DNA from: DASZTU01 sp035493835
Lineage (GTDB): Bacteria; Pseudomonadota; Alphaproteobacteria; Rhizobiales; Devosiaceae
Direction: 5' to 3'
Length of the DNA stretch: 64,000 nucleotides
Assembly: GCA_035493835.1 (NCBI GenBank)
Contig: DATJHO010000016.1
Span: 79,175-143,174, forward strand
Both the position numbers and the translations under genes were made by a program. Positions 16,359 through 24,773 of this stretch are shown here, piece by piece. How positions within the stretch are numbered: position 1 is the first letter of the stretch; the number at the start of each line of letters is the position of its first letter. The notes under the pieces were generated by a model that did not search any database, was not told the DNA's origin, and saw nothing but the letters and a program-made list of their open reading frames with translations.

Positions 16359-18008
16359 CTAGACGACGATGTTGAGACCGCTGGCAGAGACCGTGCCGCG
16401 GTAAAGGTTGGTGACGGGGGCTGCGCCGACGGAATCGATCGTCAAATCATCCTCGCTGGCCTGGGCTTGCGATCCTGAGTTGGCGCGTCCGTTGCCGTTG
16501 CCGCCATTCTGGCCGGCGAACGGGTTCTGGCTCAGCGAGAACTGCAGGCTGGTCTTGGACCCGTCGAGCCCGGCCTGGGTAAGGGCCTGCCCGAGGGCGC
16601 CGGCATCCCGCTGCAACAGGGCCAGCGTCTCCGGGCGCTCGACGGTGAGCTTGGCGCTGACCGCGCCCGAGCTGTCGAAGGCGAGCTTGACATCAACCCG
16701 GCCCATTTCGGCCGGGTCGAGCTTGATCTCGAATTGATTGCTGCCCGATTGCGCGCGATGGGCAATTTCATAGGCCATCTGCGGCAGGTTGACCTGCGCA
16801 GCCGCCGGGGTATAGGCGGCTTGCGCTGCCTGGGCGGTCGGCGTCGCGGCGTTGAGGCCCGCGGCGGCCTGCGGCGTGATCGCGGTGCCGGAGGCCGAAG
16901 TGTCGGAAGCCGGGGTGGCAATGGTGCCCTGCGCTTGCACGGCTTGCGCGTTGGCGGCATCCGCCGCAGCAGACGACGCCGATTTGCCGCCATCCCCCTT
17001 GGAGCCGTCGCCGGTCGAGCGGCCGCCGAGGCTGCCGGCCGCAGCGCTCTTCAGCCCGGTGACATTATTTGCGGGGGCCGCCTGCGTCGTTCCACTGCTC
17101 TTGCTGCTATTATCCGATGTCGAGCTGTGGGTGCCCGGCAACGCCACATCGCTCGGCAGCTTTAGCTGCGCCGTGCCCAGCGAGGGCTGCAATGTGGGTG
17201 CGGGCTGCGGGGTGCCGTGCACCAGGCCGTTGATGGCGGTCGCGAGCTTGGGATCGGCGCCTGAATCGCTTCCCGCAAGGCCGAGCTGGGTCAGCGTGTC
17301 GCTGCTGAGCTTGCTCGGATCGAGCGATTTTGCCAAATCGTCCAGCTTGCCGGCGAGGTCGGGTGCCATGGTGCTGAGCGTCTTCGAGAGCGACTGGAGT
17401 TTGCCGTCGAGCTGGGTCAGGAGGCCCTGCGCGGCCGCGATCTCCGCGGCGTCTTTCGCCCCGCCCGCAGCCGTCGAGCCGGCGTCGGTCGAACCGCTGC
17501 CACTCGCACCGAGGGCGTTGACGCCCGGGGTTGAACCAGCGGCCGCATCGGGCGCGGCGCCGGGGGCTTGCGCTGCGAGCCCCAGCGGCTGCTGGACCGA
17601 AAGGAAATTCGAGATGGCGTCGAGGGCGTTCTTGGCCTTCTTGATCAATGCCGGATCGACCGGATTGCCGCTGTTCTCCGCGTCCTGGAGCTGGGTGAGC
17701 GAGTCGACCAGATCGTGCAGCAGGCGGGGCGGGGTGCCGGCACCGTCTGCATCGGTTCCGGCGGCCGACGCGGCATCGCTCGAATTGGTGGTGCCGGGCG
17801 CAGCAACACGTGTGAAGCCGGTCTGGGTTGCCGGCTGTTGCGTCGAGGTCAGCTTGCCGATGGCGCCAGCGACATCGTTGCCGATGTTGCCGACCATATC
17901 GAGCAGCGCGCCGAAGCCGCTGCCGGTCGACTGGTCCGAATTGCTGCTCTGCTGCGGAGCGAAGCCGCTGCCGCCAGAGGTTGGGCTGATCGAAAAGGAA
18001 GAGCTCAC
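16359..18008 (-). CDS. fliK: Flagellar hook-length control protein FliK
   Basis: A 549-residue ruler protein. About 400 N-terminal residues are low-complexity Ala/Ser/Gly/Thr. The compact C-terminal Flg_hook domain includes GSNQFEIKLDPAEMGRVDVKL and LTVERPETLALLQRDAGALGQALTQAGL, which interacts with FlhB to switch export specificity. FliK N-termini evolve fast, so the domain and the adjacency to flgD carry the call. A sigma-54-type promoter starts 39 bases upstream of the ATG. Confidence 0.92.
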   Translation of the reverse strand: MSSSFSISPTSGGSGFAPQQSSNSDQSTGSGFGALLDMVGNIGNDVAGAIGKLTSTQQPATQTGFTRVAAPGTTNSSDAASAAGTDADGAGTPPRLLHDLVDSLTQLQDAENSGNPVDPALIKKAKNALDAISNFLSVQQPLGLAAQAPGAAPDAAAGSTPGVNALGASGSGSTDAGSTAAGGAKDAAEIAAAQGLLTQLDGKLQSLSKTLSTMAPDLAGKLDDLAKSLDPSKLSSDTLTQLGLAGSDSGADPKLATAINGLVHGTPQPAPTLQPSLGTAQLKLPSDVALPGTHSSTSDNSSKSSGTTQAAPANNVTGLKSAAAGSLGGRSTGDGSKGDGGKSASSAAADAANAQAVQAQGTIATPASDTSASGTAITPQAAAGLNAATPTAQAAQAAYTPAAAQVNLPQMAYEIAHRAQSGSNQFEIKLDPAEMGRVDVKLAFDSSGAVSAKLTVERPETLALLQRDAGALGQALTQAGLDGSKTSLQFSLSQNPFAGQNGGNGNGRANSGSQAQASEDDLTIDSVGAAPVTNLYRGTVSASGLNIVV

Positions 18009-18046
18009 AGAACGCGCCTAATTGACGAGGGTATCCGCCAATTCCT

Positions 18047-18064
18047 TTGCAAGCGCCCTGCCAG
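18047..18064 (-). promoter_or_regulatory. Sigma-54 (-24/-12) promoter of fliK-flgD
   Basis: The minus strand reads TGGCAGGGCGCTTGCAAA. GG and GC are separated by exactly ten bases and only the C of TGGCAC differs from consensus. It lies 39 bases upstream of the fliK ATG, leaving room for a start site about 12 bases downstream of the GC. With FlbD encoded in the neighbouring operon, activation by FlbD is likely; the enhancer site was not identified. Confidence 0.7.
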
Positions 18065-18266
18065 TTTTTCCTTTGCCAAAAAAAATCATTTGAAACCAAG
18101 GGCTTGTAGGCTTTTGTCGGGTAAATATGAAGCGCCGCGCCCGGCAGGATCGGCGCCTCAAGCCGGCCCGATGGGCAAGAATTGCCGGCCCGAGTTGAAT
18201 CTGGATCTGAATTGCCCTACACGGCAGCCTTCCGCTGGCCCTTGACCCCAACCGGAAGAGATAGAG

Positions 18267-19412
18267 ATGAATTCGCTTGATATCGACAAGCGTCCCCAGG
18301 ACACGCGTGTCGTGGTGGCCATGTCCGGTGGCGTTGACAGTTCAGTCGTCGCGGGCCTCCTTGCCCGTGAAGGCTATGACGTGGTGGGCGTCACGCTGCA
18401 GCTTTATGACCATGGCGAAGCGACGCACCGCAAGGGCGCCTGCTGTGCGGGGCAGGACATTCACGATGCCCGCCGCGTTGCGGCAGCGCTGGGCATCCCC
18501 CATTATGTGCTGGACTATGAGCAGCGGTTCCGCGACGCGGTGATTGCGCCTTTCGCCAACGCCTATCGGCAGGGCGAAACGCCCGTGCCGTGCATCGCCT
18601 GCAACCAGAGCGTCAAGTTCGTCGACCTGATGGAAGTGGCGCAGGATCTGGGTGCTGACGTGCTGGCGACCGGCCACTATGTGCAGACGCGGCTGGTCGA
18701 TGGCCGTCGCCATCTGTTCCGGCCAGTCGATACCGATCGCGACCAGAGCTATTTCCTGTTCGCCACCACTCAGGCGCAGCTCGATTTCCTGCGGTTCCCG
18801 CTTGGCGGGATGGGCAAGGACGAGGTCCGCGCGCTGGCCCGCGAGATGGGGCTGATCGTTGCCGAAAAGCACGACAGCCAGGACATCTGCTTCGTGCCGC
18901 AAGGAAATTATGCCGATATCATCCGCAAGATGCATCCGGAGGCCCATGCCGGGGGCGAGATCGTGCACCTCGACGGCCGCGTACTCGGTCGGCACGAGGG
19001 CATCATCAATTACACCATCGGGCAGCGCCGCGGCCTCGGTATCGCGGCGGCCGAGCCGCTCTATGTGGTCAAGCTGGAGCACCAGACGGGCCGCGTCATC
19101 GTCGGCCCGCGCGAGGCATTGAAGACCCATACGGTCAGGCTGCGTGATGTGAATTGGCTCGGCGCGCGCCCCTTGGCGGAACTCACGGCCGGCAATGGCG
19201 CGCCGATCGAGGTCAAAGTCCGCTCCACCCGTCCGCCGCAGCAGGCGGTGATCGGGGTGGAGGACGGCGAGGTCGTGGTGACGCTGATCGCCGGCGAATA
19301 CGGCATCTCGCCGGGCCAGGCCTGCGTGTTTTACACCGACGACAGCGACACGTCCGAAGTGCTGGGCGGGGGCTTTATTGCCGAGGCGGTGCCCCGGGCG
19401 CTGGTGGCATAG
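18267..19412 (+). CDS. mnmA: tRNA-specific 2-thiouridylase MnmA
   Basis: A 381-residue enzyme that thiolates uridine 34 of tRNA-Lys, -Glu and -Gln. It has the PP-loop SGGVDSS (20-26), catalytic C112 in PCIACN and C208 in DSQDICFVPQG, the two cysteines of the disulfide relay, and the GQRRGLGI segment of the central domain. Length and order are normal. A GGAAGAG ribosome-binding site precedes the ATG. It stands alone, divergent from fliK, and its last 38 bases overlap a small minus-strand frame. Confidence 0.97.
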   Translation: MNSLDIDKRPQDTRVVVAMSGGVDSSVVAGLLAREGYDVVGVTLQLYDHGEATHRKGACCAGQDIHDARRVAAALGIPHYVLDYEQRFRDAVIAPFANAYRQGETPVPCIACNQSVKFVDLMEVAQDLGADVLATGHYVQTRLVDGRRHLFRPVDTDRDQSYFLFATTQAQLDFLRFPLGGMGKDEVRALAREMGLIVAEKHDSQDICFVPQGNYADIIRKMHPEAHAGGEIVHLDGRVLGRHEGIINYTIGQRRGLGIAAAEPLYVVKLEHQTGRVIVGPREALKTHTVRLRDVNWLGARPLAELTAGNGAPIEVKVRSTRPPQQAVIGVEDGEVVVTLIAGEYGISPGQACVFYTDDSDTSEVLGGGFIAEAVPRALVA

Positions 19413-19572
19413 GCGCGGCCGTCACCGCAGTCGAGGAATCGCCCGCGTCATCCCGTTCCTCATGCCACGTTCCCAGGATCGTCGTGATCGACACCAGGAT
19501 GGCGAAGCCGAAGAAGATCAGCAGGAAAATCCGGCTTTTCGTCAGGCCGCGCTTGTCGTCATTTTCTGCCAT
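19375..19572 (-). CDS. Small single-pass membrane protein (hypothetical)
   Basis: A 65-residue frame: a charged start (MAENDDKRGLTKSR), one strong membrane helix (IFLLIFFGFAILVSITTIL), and a Pro/Ala-rich tail. The N-in topology, compact size and unbiased helix look like a genuine small protein. It overlaps the end of mnmA tail-to-tail by 38 bases and its ribosome-binding site is weak. Function is unknown; expression is unproven. Confidence 0.5.
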   Translation of the reverse strand: MAENDDKRGLTKSRIFLLIFFGFAILVSITTILGTWHEERDDAGDSSTAVTAAPMPPAPGAPPRQ

Positions 19573-19774
19573 CTTATTCCGTCTCGTTCGATGCCACAGA
19601 CTAGTGCGCCGGCGCGGATCCCGCCATCCCGCCGTGCAAAATTCTCCTCTACGCGATGCTGTCCGGGCCTCCGTGTCCACCGTTCACTGGCGACGGGTTC
19701 AGCGATCTCGGCGCAACCCCCACCGCCCCAAAACATTCCTCCCTGAATCGCAATCACAGCCGGTGGAGGAAAGA

Positions 19775-20479
19775 ATGATCGATCGACCGGCCATGCCGAT
19801 CCCGCACGATTTGCGGCAAGGCCAGCAAGGCGAGCTCGGACTGGGCGCCGAGGAGGAAATCACCGCGCTCAGTGAGGCGCGCGTGGCGGCCGCCACTTGC
19901 ACGCGCTGCCACCTCTTCGAGCACGCCACCCAGACCGTGTTCGGCGAGGGACCGGCGCGCGCAAAAATCATGTTCGTGGGCGAGCAGCCGGGCGACCAGG
20001 AAGACCTCGCCGGCGAGCCCTTCGTCGGGCCGGCCGGGCAGGTGTTCGATGTCGCTCTTGCTGCGGCGGGGATTGACCGCAAATCGGTCTACGTCACCAA
20101 TGCCGTCAAGCACTTCAAATTCGAGCCACGTGGCAAGCGGCGCATCCACCAGAAGCCCAATGCCAACGAGATTCGGGCCTGCCGCTTCTGGCTCGGCCTC
20201 GAGCGCGAATTCGTCAAACCCCGGCTGATCGTTGCGATGGGAGCCACCGCCGTTGCCAGCCTTTTGGGCAAGAGTGCTTCGATTTCGTCCTTGCGTGGGA
20301 AGGCCATCGAGCTCGATGACGGCACGCCGATGCGGGCGACGGTCCACCCCTCATTCCTGCTCCGCATCGTTGACCGCGCCGAGGCCGCTGCGGAACGGAA
20401 ACGCTTCGAGGCGGACATGCTGGCGATTCGCGACTTTGCTGACAAGCTGGAGCCGAAGAGCACGACCCAACCGGGCTGA
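19775..20479 (+). CDS. UdgX-type uracil-DNA glycosylase
   Basis: A 234-residue Fe-S uracil-DNA glycosylase. Motif GEQPGDQED (69-77) is the water-activating segment. C42, C45 and C136 are candidate cluster ligands. A K121-R-R-I-H125 insertion is the hallmark of UdgX, where the histidine forms a covalent bond to the abasic sugar after uracil removal. HPSFLLR (191-197) is the minor-groove loop. The ATG at 19775 follows an excellent GGAGGA; the frame upstream of it is an unrelated extension. UdgX is patchily distributed in actinobacteria and alphaproteobacteria; its cellular role is unsettled. Confidence 0.9.
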   Translation: MIDRPAMPIPHDLRQGQQGELGLGAEEEITALSEARVAAATCTRCHLFEHATQTVFGEGPARAKIMFVGEQPGDQEDLAGEPFVGPAGQVFDVALAAAGIDRKSVYVTNAVKHFKFEPRGKRRIHQKPNANEIRACRFWLGLEREFVKPRLIVAMGATAVASLLGKSASISSLRGKAIELDDGTPMRATVHPSFLLRIVDRAEAAAERKRFEADMLAIRDFADKLEPKSTTQPG

Positions 20480-20513
20480 GGACCCGGTTCCGCGTTCGAC
20501 TTCGACTCCCGTG

Positions 20514-21872
20514 TTATTGCCGGAAGGTGTGGCTCAGTTCCTCGGTGAGCGGGCCCGTGAGGTAGGACCAGAGGGTCCGGTCGCCGGTGCGGATAAAAAC
20601 CTCTGCCGGCATGCCGGGAACAAGCCTGGCCTCCTGCGGCAGCTTGCCCCGCTCGCTGTCTGGCACGTCCACGCGCACGGAATAATATTCGACGCCGGTA
20701 TTGGGATCGCGCGTCAGGTCGGGCGATATCATCTTGACCTTCCCCGTGAGCTGCGGGGTCGTGCGGGTGTCGAACCCGGAGAGCTGCACGTTGACGTCCT
20801 GCTCAAGATGGAGCTTGTCGATATCGAGCGGGCTGACGCGCGTGTCGATCAGCAGGTGGTTTTCCTGCGGCACGATCATCATCAACGTGTCGCCCGGGGC
20901 CACGACGCCCCCGACCGTATGCACGACCGATTCGTGCACGGTGCCGGCAATCGGCGCCTTGATGTCGAGCCGGGTCAGCTTGTCCTCGGCGGAAATCTTG
21001 TTCTGCATCAGCTCGGCAACCTTTTGCGAGGCCGCCTGCAGGTCGTTGAGCACCTGGGCGTGAAAGTCGGTATAGAGCTGGTTACGCTGCATTTGCAGCT
21101 GCGAGATGTTCGCTTCAGCAGAGGCGATGGAGGCGACAAAGCCGCCGGCCTGGCCCTCGAGCTGCGCCTGGGTCCGCTTCATGTCGTTGACGCGCTGGAT
21201 CTCGACCAGGCCCTGCGAGAACAGTTTCGCCAGGTTGGCGTTTTCGGCGCGAGTCAGGTCGAGCTGGCGGTTAGTGGCGTCCTGCTGCGACTTCAAGCCC
21301 TGGATTTCCGACTGTTTTTGGGAAATCTGCTGGTCGAGCTGGGCCGCCTGGGCCTCGAGCGACTGCTTGCGCGTCTGGCGCAGCCTTTCCTGGTCGCCCA
21401 TACTGGCGGCAAGGTCAGGATCGGCTGGCCAGTTGCCCACGATCGAGGGCATCAGCATGCGGGGCGCATCGGTGCTTTCCGCGGTCAACCGCGAGTCCGC
21501 GCCGATGGCGTCGCGCAACTGCGACAGCACTACGTCGAGGTTGGCGCGTATGGCGACATCGTCGAGGCGCACCAAAGGCTGTCCCGCCGCCACCTTGTCG
21601 TCGTCCCTGACGAGGATCTGCTTGACGATGCCGCCTTCCTGGTGCTGCACCCGCTTGGATCCGCCATCGACCACGACGAGGCCGTTGGCGATCACCGCTC
21701 CGGCGATCTGGGTGGTTGCCGCCGTGCCGCCGAGGCCGAAGACCAGGGCCGCGATGATGCCGACGCCGACAAAACCGTGGCGCCTGAGGCTGAGCATGCT
21801 GGGCGAGAGGATCTCACTCGGCGGCAGGCCTCTCAAGCCCGCGATTCTCATGGTCATTTTTGCGTCTTTCAT
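20514..21872 (-). CDS. Type I secretion membrane-fusion protein (HlyD/PrsE family)
   Basis: A 452-residue periplasmic adaptor. One N-terminal membrane helix (about 32-55) is followed by a split biotinyl-lipoyl domain (VKQILVRDDDKVAAGQPLVRLDD ... IKAPIAGTVHESVVHTVGG), a long coiled-coil hairpin (about 170-290) and a beta-barrel. It links the inner-membrane ABC protein to a TolC-like pore, which is not encoded here. Its start overlaps the end of the ABC gene by 59 bases; a downstream ATG ending at 21857 is also possible. The rhizobial PrsE and PrtE proteins have this layout. Confidence 0.9.
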   Translation of the reverse strand: MKDAKMTMRIAGLRGLPPSEILSPSMLSLRRHGFVGVGIIAALVFGLGGTAATTQIAGAVIANGLVVVDGGSKRVQHQEGGIVKQILVRDDDKVAAGQPLVRLDDVAIRANLDVVLSQLRDAIGADSRLTAESTDAPRMLMPSIVGNWPADPDLAASMGDQERLRQTRKQSLEAQAAQLDQQISQKQSEIQGLKSQQDATNRQLDLTRAENANLAKLFSQGLVEIQRVNDMKRTQAQLEGQAGGFVASIASAEANISQLQMQRNQLYTDFHAQVLNDLQAASQKVAELMQNKISAEDKLTRLDIKAPIAGTVHESVVHTVGGVVAPGDTLMMIVPQENHLLIDTRVSPLDIDKLHLEQDVNVQLSGFDTRTTPQLTGKVKMISPDLTRDPNTGVEYYSVRVDVPDSERGKLPQEARLVPGMPAEVFIRTGDRTLWSYLTGPLTEELSHTFRQ

Positions 21873-23652
21873 CGACCGTTGGGGGCTGCGTAATCTGACG
21901 CAGCACGGTTTCCTTGGCGCCGAACAGGACCTGGCGGCCCTCGCGCATGAACAGCAGCTTGTTTACCGAGGCGACGGCGCTTGGCCGGTGGGCAATGACG
22001 ATGACGATCGCGCCGCGCTTGCGGGCATCCATCAGCGCCTCGGTCAGGGCGGCATCGCCTTCGGCGTCGAGATTGGAATTGGGCTCATCGAGGACGATCA
22101 GGAACGGGTCGCCGAACAGCGCCCGCGCCAATCCTATGCGCTGCCGCTGGCCCGCCGAGAGGATCGAGCCGCGCTCGCCGATGCGGGTGTCATAGCCATC
22201 GGGCAGCGAGGTGATGAGTTCGTGCACGCGCGCCGCATTGGCCGCCCGCAACACCGCATTGACGTCCGGCTCGGGCTGGAAGTGGCTGATGTTTTCGGCG
22301 ATGGTGCCGTCGAACAGCTCGACCGCCTGCGGCAGGTAGCCGAAGGTCTGCCCCAATCTTTCGGGGTCGTAGTGCGAGCGCTCCGAGCCATCGAGCCGGA
22401 CCTCGCCGGCAAGGATGGGCCAGACGCCCACCAGGGCGCGCGCCACCGATGATTTGCCCGAGCCCGACAGCCCGATGATGCCCATGCCGTCGCCGGCGAC
22501 GAGGTTGAAGTCAACGCCCGCGGCGACCGCGGGCAGGCGGATATCGGGGCCGGTAACGAGGTTGTTGACGCTCACATTGTTCACGGGCAACGGGAGGTCG
22601 GTCTTGGGCGGCGCCACGGCGGCGAACTCGAGGGCCTGGCGGATGCGCGTGGTCGCCTGCCGGGCACCGGTAAAGCCCCGCCAATGTGCCACGACCTGCT
22701 CGACCGGCGCGAGTGCCCGCGAGGTGAGGATCGAGCAGGCGATCATCAGGCCGCCCGTCAGTTGCCCCTGGATCACCAGATAGGCACCCACGGCCAGCAC
22801 TGCCGATTGCAGCAGGTAGCGGAACCCCTTGGTCGCCGACGTGTAAAAGGCCGACCGGTCGGCGGAGCGTTGCTGCGTCGCGACCAGGCGTTCGGCCGAT
22901 TGTTGCCAGCGGGCAGAGATCGCGCCGAGCATGCCCATGGCGATGATTGATTCCGCGTTGGTGCGGGCATCGTCGGTGTGGGCGCTCCGCTCCGATGCGG
23001 CGACCGTCGTCGCCATAGCGGGCTTGCGAGAATGCAATTCGTTGACGACAAGGAGCGCGCAGATCACGACCGCCCCCAGCGTTGCCATCAGCCCCAGCAG
23101 CGGATGCAGCATGAAGGCCAGCACGAGGTAGATGGGCATCCAGGGCAGGTCGAGGAGCGAGATCGGGCCCATGCCGGAAGCGAATTGCCGGAGGCTGTCG
23201 AGGTCGCGGATCGGATCGGCGGCCAGCCCCAGCCGCGAACTCAGCTTCTGCTTGATCGCGGCCCGGAACAGCGCGATGGCGAGCCGCTCGTGGATCAGCC
23301 CGCCCAGGCGGGCGGCCATTCGCGCCCGCACCCATTCGATCAGGGCATAAAACCCATAGAGCGCGACCGCGATGGCGGTCAGGGCGACGAGGGTGGGCAT
23401 CGAACGGCTCGGCAGGACGCGGTCGTAGACCTGCAGCATGAAGACCGAGCCGGTCAGCATAAGCACGTTGGAGGTGACGCTCAGGCCGAAGAGGATGGCA
23501 ATCGGACCGCCGGCGACATTAACCAGGTCGCCTAGCGGGTTAAACGCTAAGCCATTGCGTACATTATGCAAGTTTTCGACCCCGCTATCAAGTTCTGGGT
23601 AGATCGTGGCCCGTGCGGCCAATAAAACCTGCTTCATCGCGCCGTTTGGCAT
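21814..23652 (-). CDS. Type I secretion ABC transporter (PrsD/PrtD family)
   Basis: A half-transporter of about 612 residues. The membrane domain (about 40-300) has six helices and no N-terminal C39 peptidase domain. The ATPase has Walker A GLSGSGKSS, signature LSAGQRQR and Walker B IVLDEPNSNLD. This PrtD-like subtype exports RTX proteins. The start is uncertain: ATG 23652, ATG 23637 and TTG 23691 share the frame and none has a strong ribosome-binding site. The only RTX-like protein in the window, at 32012-33457, is a candidate substrate. Confidence 0.92.
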   Translation of the reverse strand: MPNGAMKQVLLAARATIYPELDSGVENLHNVRNGLAFNPLGDLVNVAGGPIAILFGLSVTSNVLMLTGSVFMLQVYDRVLPSRSMPTLVALTAIAVALYGFYALIEWVRARMAARLGGLIHERLAIALFRAAIKQKLSSRLGLAADPIRDLDSLRQFASGMGPISLLDLPWMPIYLVLAFMLHPLLGLMATLGAVVICALLVVNELHSRKPAMATTVAASERSAHTDDARTNAESIIAMGMLGAISARWQQSAERLVATQQRSADRSAFYTSATKGFRYLLQSAVLAVGAYLVIQGQLTGGLMIACSILTSRALAPVEQVVAHWRGFTGARQATTRIRQALEFAAVAPPKTDLPLPVNNVSVNNLVTGPDIRLPAVAAGVDFNLVAGDGMGIIGLSGSGKSSVARALVGVWPILAGEVRLDGSERSHYDPERLGQTFGYLPQAVELFDGTIAENISHFQPEPDVNAVLRAANAARVHELITSLPDGYDTRIGERGSILSAGQRQRIGLARALFGDPFLIVLDEPNSNLDAEGDAALTEALMDARKRGAIVIVIAHRPSAVASVNKLLFMREGRQVLFGAKETVLRQITQPPTVDERRKNDHENRGLERPAAE

Positions 23653-23691
23653 AGTTTCGGGAAAGCAGCGACAGGTTTCGCGTGGGTTCAA

Positions 23692-24266
23692 TTGAAAAAA
23701 ATTGTCGGTTTAAAGGCGGCGTAACTCGAAAGAGTCCCGGTGCGCGGCGCGGTGGGCTGTTGTTGTTGCCGTCGCAACGGCAACACTGCGCCATTACCCC
23801 GTTGAGGGAAAAGCAGAAATCCCACGCTGGTGAAGCGCCGGCGGCGCGTGTCTGCAGGCGCCGCGAATTAGCCCGGCTATCGCCTGCTTGAGCGTGCTCG
23901 CCCGTTCAATGGCTAACCCGCGCCCCGCCGGACGGTGCGGAATCGCACCAAAAGCACGACTCAACGCCTGCTTGAGCTCATGCTTGAGTTCATCTGGCAT
24001 TCCCCTGGGCCGACTTGCACTAGCCCGGAGGAGGAGCTCGGCTCGCTCATAAATACTAATGTAACATCGGATTCCATGGTTCATCCCGATGTCGTGCTTG
24101 CCGATAAACAATGCTCACTAAGCAGCTTATGTATATTGCTCGCAGCGAGGTCGCTGCTAGGTTGTTCATCGAAATTATCTTTTGTCGAGATCAGCAATAC
24201 TCGCAGATAGCGGCGACACACCCCAGGGTGCAAGCGGCTGGTGCGTCTTTAACGAGAGGGCGAGTT
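23692..24266. other. Non-coding gap between the secretion pair and the amino-sugar operon
   Basis: 575 bases between divergent transcription units. No convincing gene is present; short frames here have no family features. A 13-base direct repeat CGCCTGCTTGAGC occurs at 23881-23893 and 23965-23977, with further partial GCTTGAG copies to 23990. The stretch 24050-24200 is AT-richer than its surroundings and probably holds the promoter of the amino-sugar operon. Confidence 0.5.
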
Positions 24267-24773
24267 TTGACGATCGCGCGTGTTGTTATGGAGGCGGGCG
24301 CCCTCATCCACCAGCCTGACCTTGTTAATCTCTATGATTGCCGGATTGGCGAGGGCAGCCGCGTCGGCAGTTTCGTCGAAATCCAGAAGAACGCCGTCAT
24401 CGGCCGCAACTGCAAGATTTCGAGCCACAGCTTCATTTGCGAGGGCGTGACGTTGGAGGACGGGGTCTTCATCGGCCACGGCGTCATGTTCACCAACGAC
24501 ACCTATCCGCGGGCGACCACGGCGGCGGGCGCCCTGCAGGCCGCGGCCGATTGGACCGTGATGCCCACCTTGGTGAGGCGCAACGCTTCGATCGGCAGCA
24601 ACGCCACCATCCTGCCGGGTGTCACCATCGGCGCGGGCGCAATAGTCGGCGCGGGCGCGGTGGTGACCCGCGACGTCCCCGATTACGCCATCGTCGCCGG
24701 GGTGCCGGCGTCCATCATCAACTGGGTCGAGCAGCCTGAAGCTGCCGCAAACGCCGGGAGAGGCAACTCATGA
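24267..24773 (+). CDS. Left-handed beta-helix N-acyltransferase (WlbB/WbpD-like)
   Basis: About 168 residues of hexapeptide repeats (IGEGSRVGSFVEIQKNAVIG, IGSNATILPGVTIGAGAIVG) with the family's VFIGHGVMFTNDTYPR loop and a terminal VPDYAIVAGVPA. Relatives acetylate the 3-amino group of UDP-2-acetamido-3-amino-glucuronic acid. TTG at 24267 has GAGAGGG six bases upstream; ATG at 24288 is the alternative. The stop overlaps the next gene's ATG (ATGA). It is the first gene of a six-gene operon with the oxidoreductase and aminotransferase expected for that pathway. Confidence 0.8.
   Translation: MTIARVVMEAGALIHQPDLVNLYDCRIGEGSRVGSFVEIQKNAVIGRNCKISSHSFICEGVTLEDGVFIGHGVMFTNDTYPRATTAAGALQAAADWTVMPTLVRRNASIGSNATILPGVTIGAGAIVGAGAVVTRDVPDYAIVAGVPASIINWVEQPEAAANAGRGNS

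Noticed and set aside
20232..21893. 553-codon plus-strand frame over the HlyD-family gene
   Set aside because: Opposite-strand shadow created by GC-skewed codons; the minus-strand protein has full family motifs.
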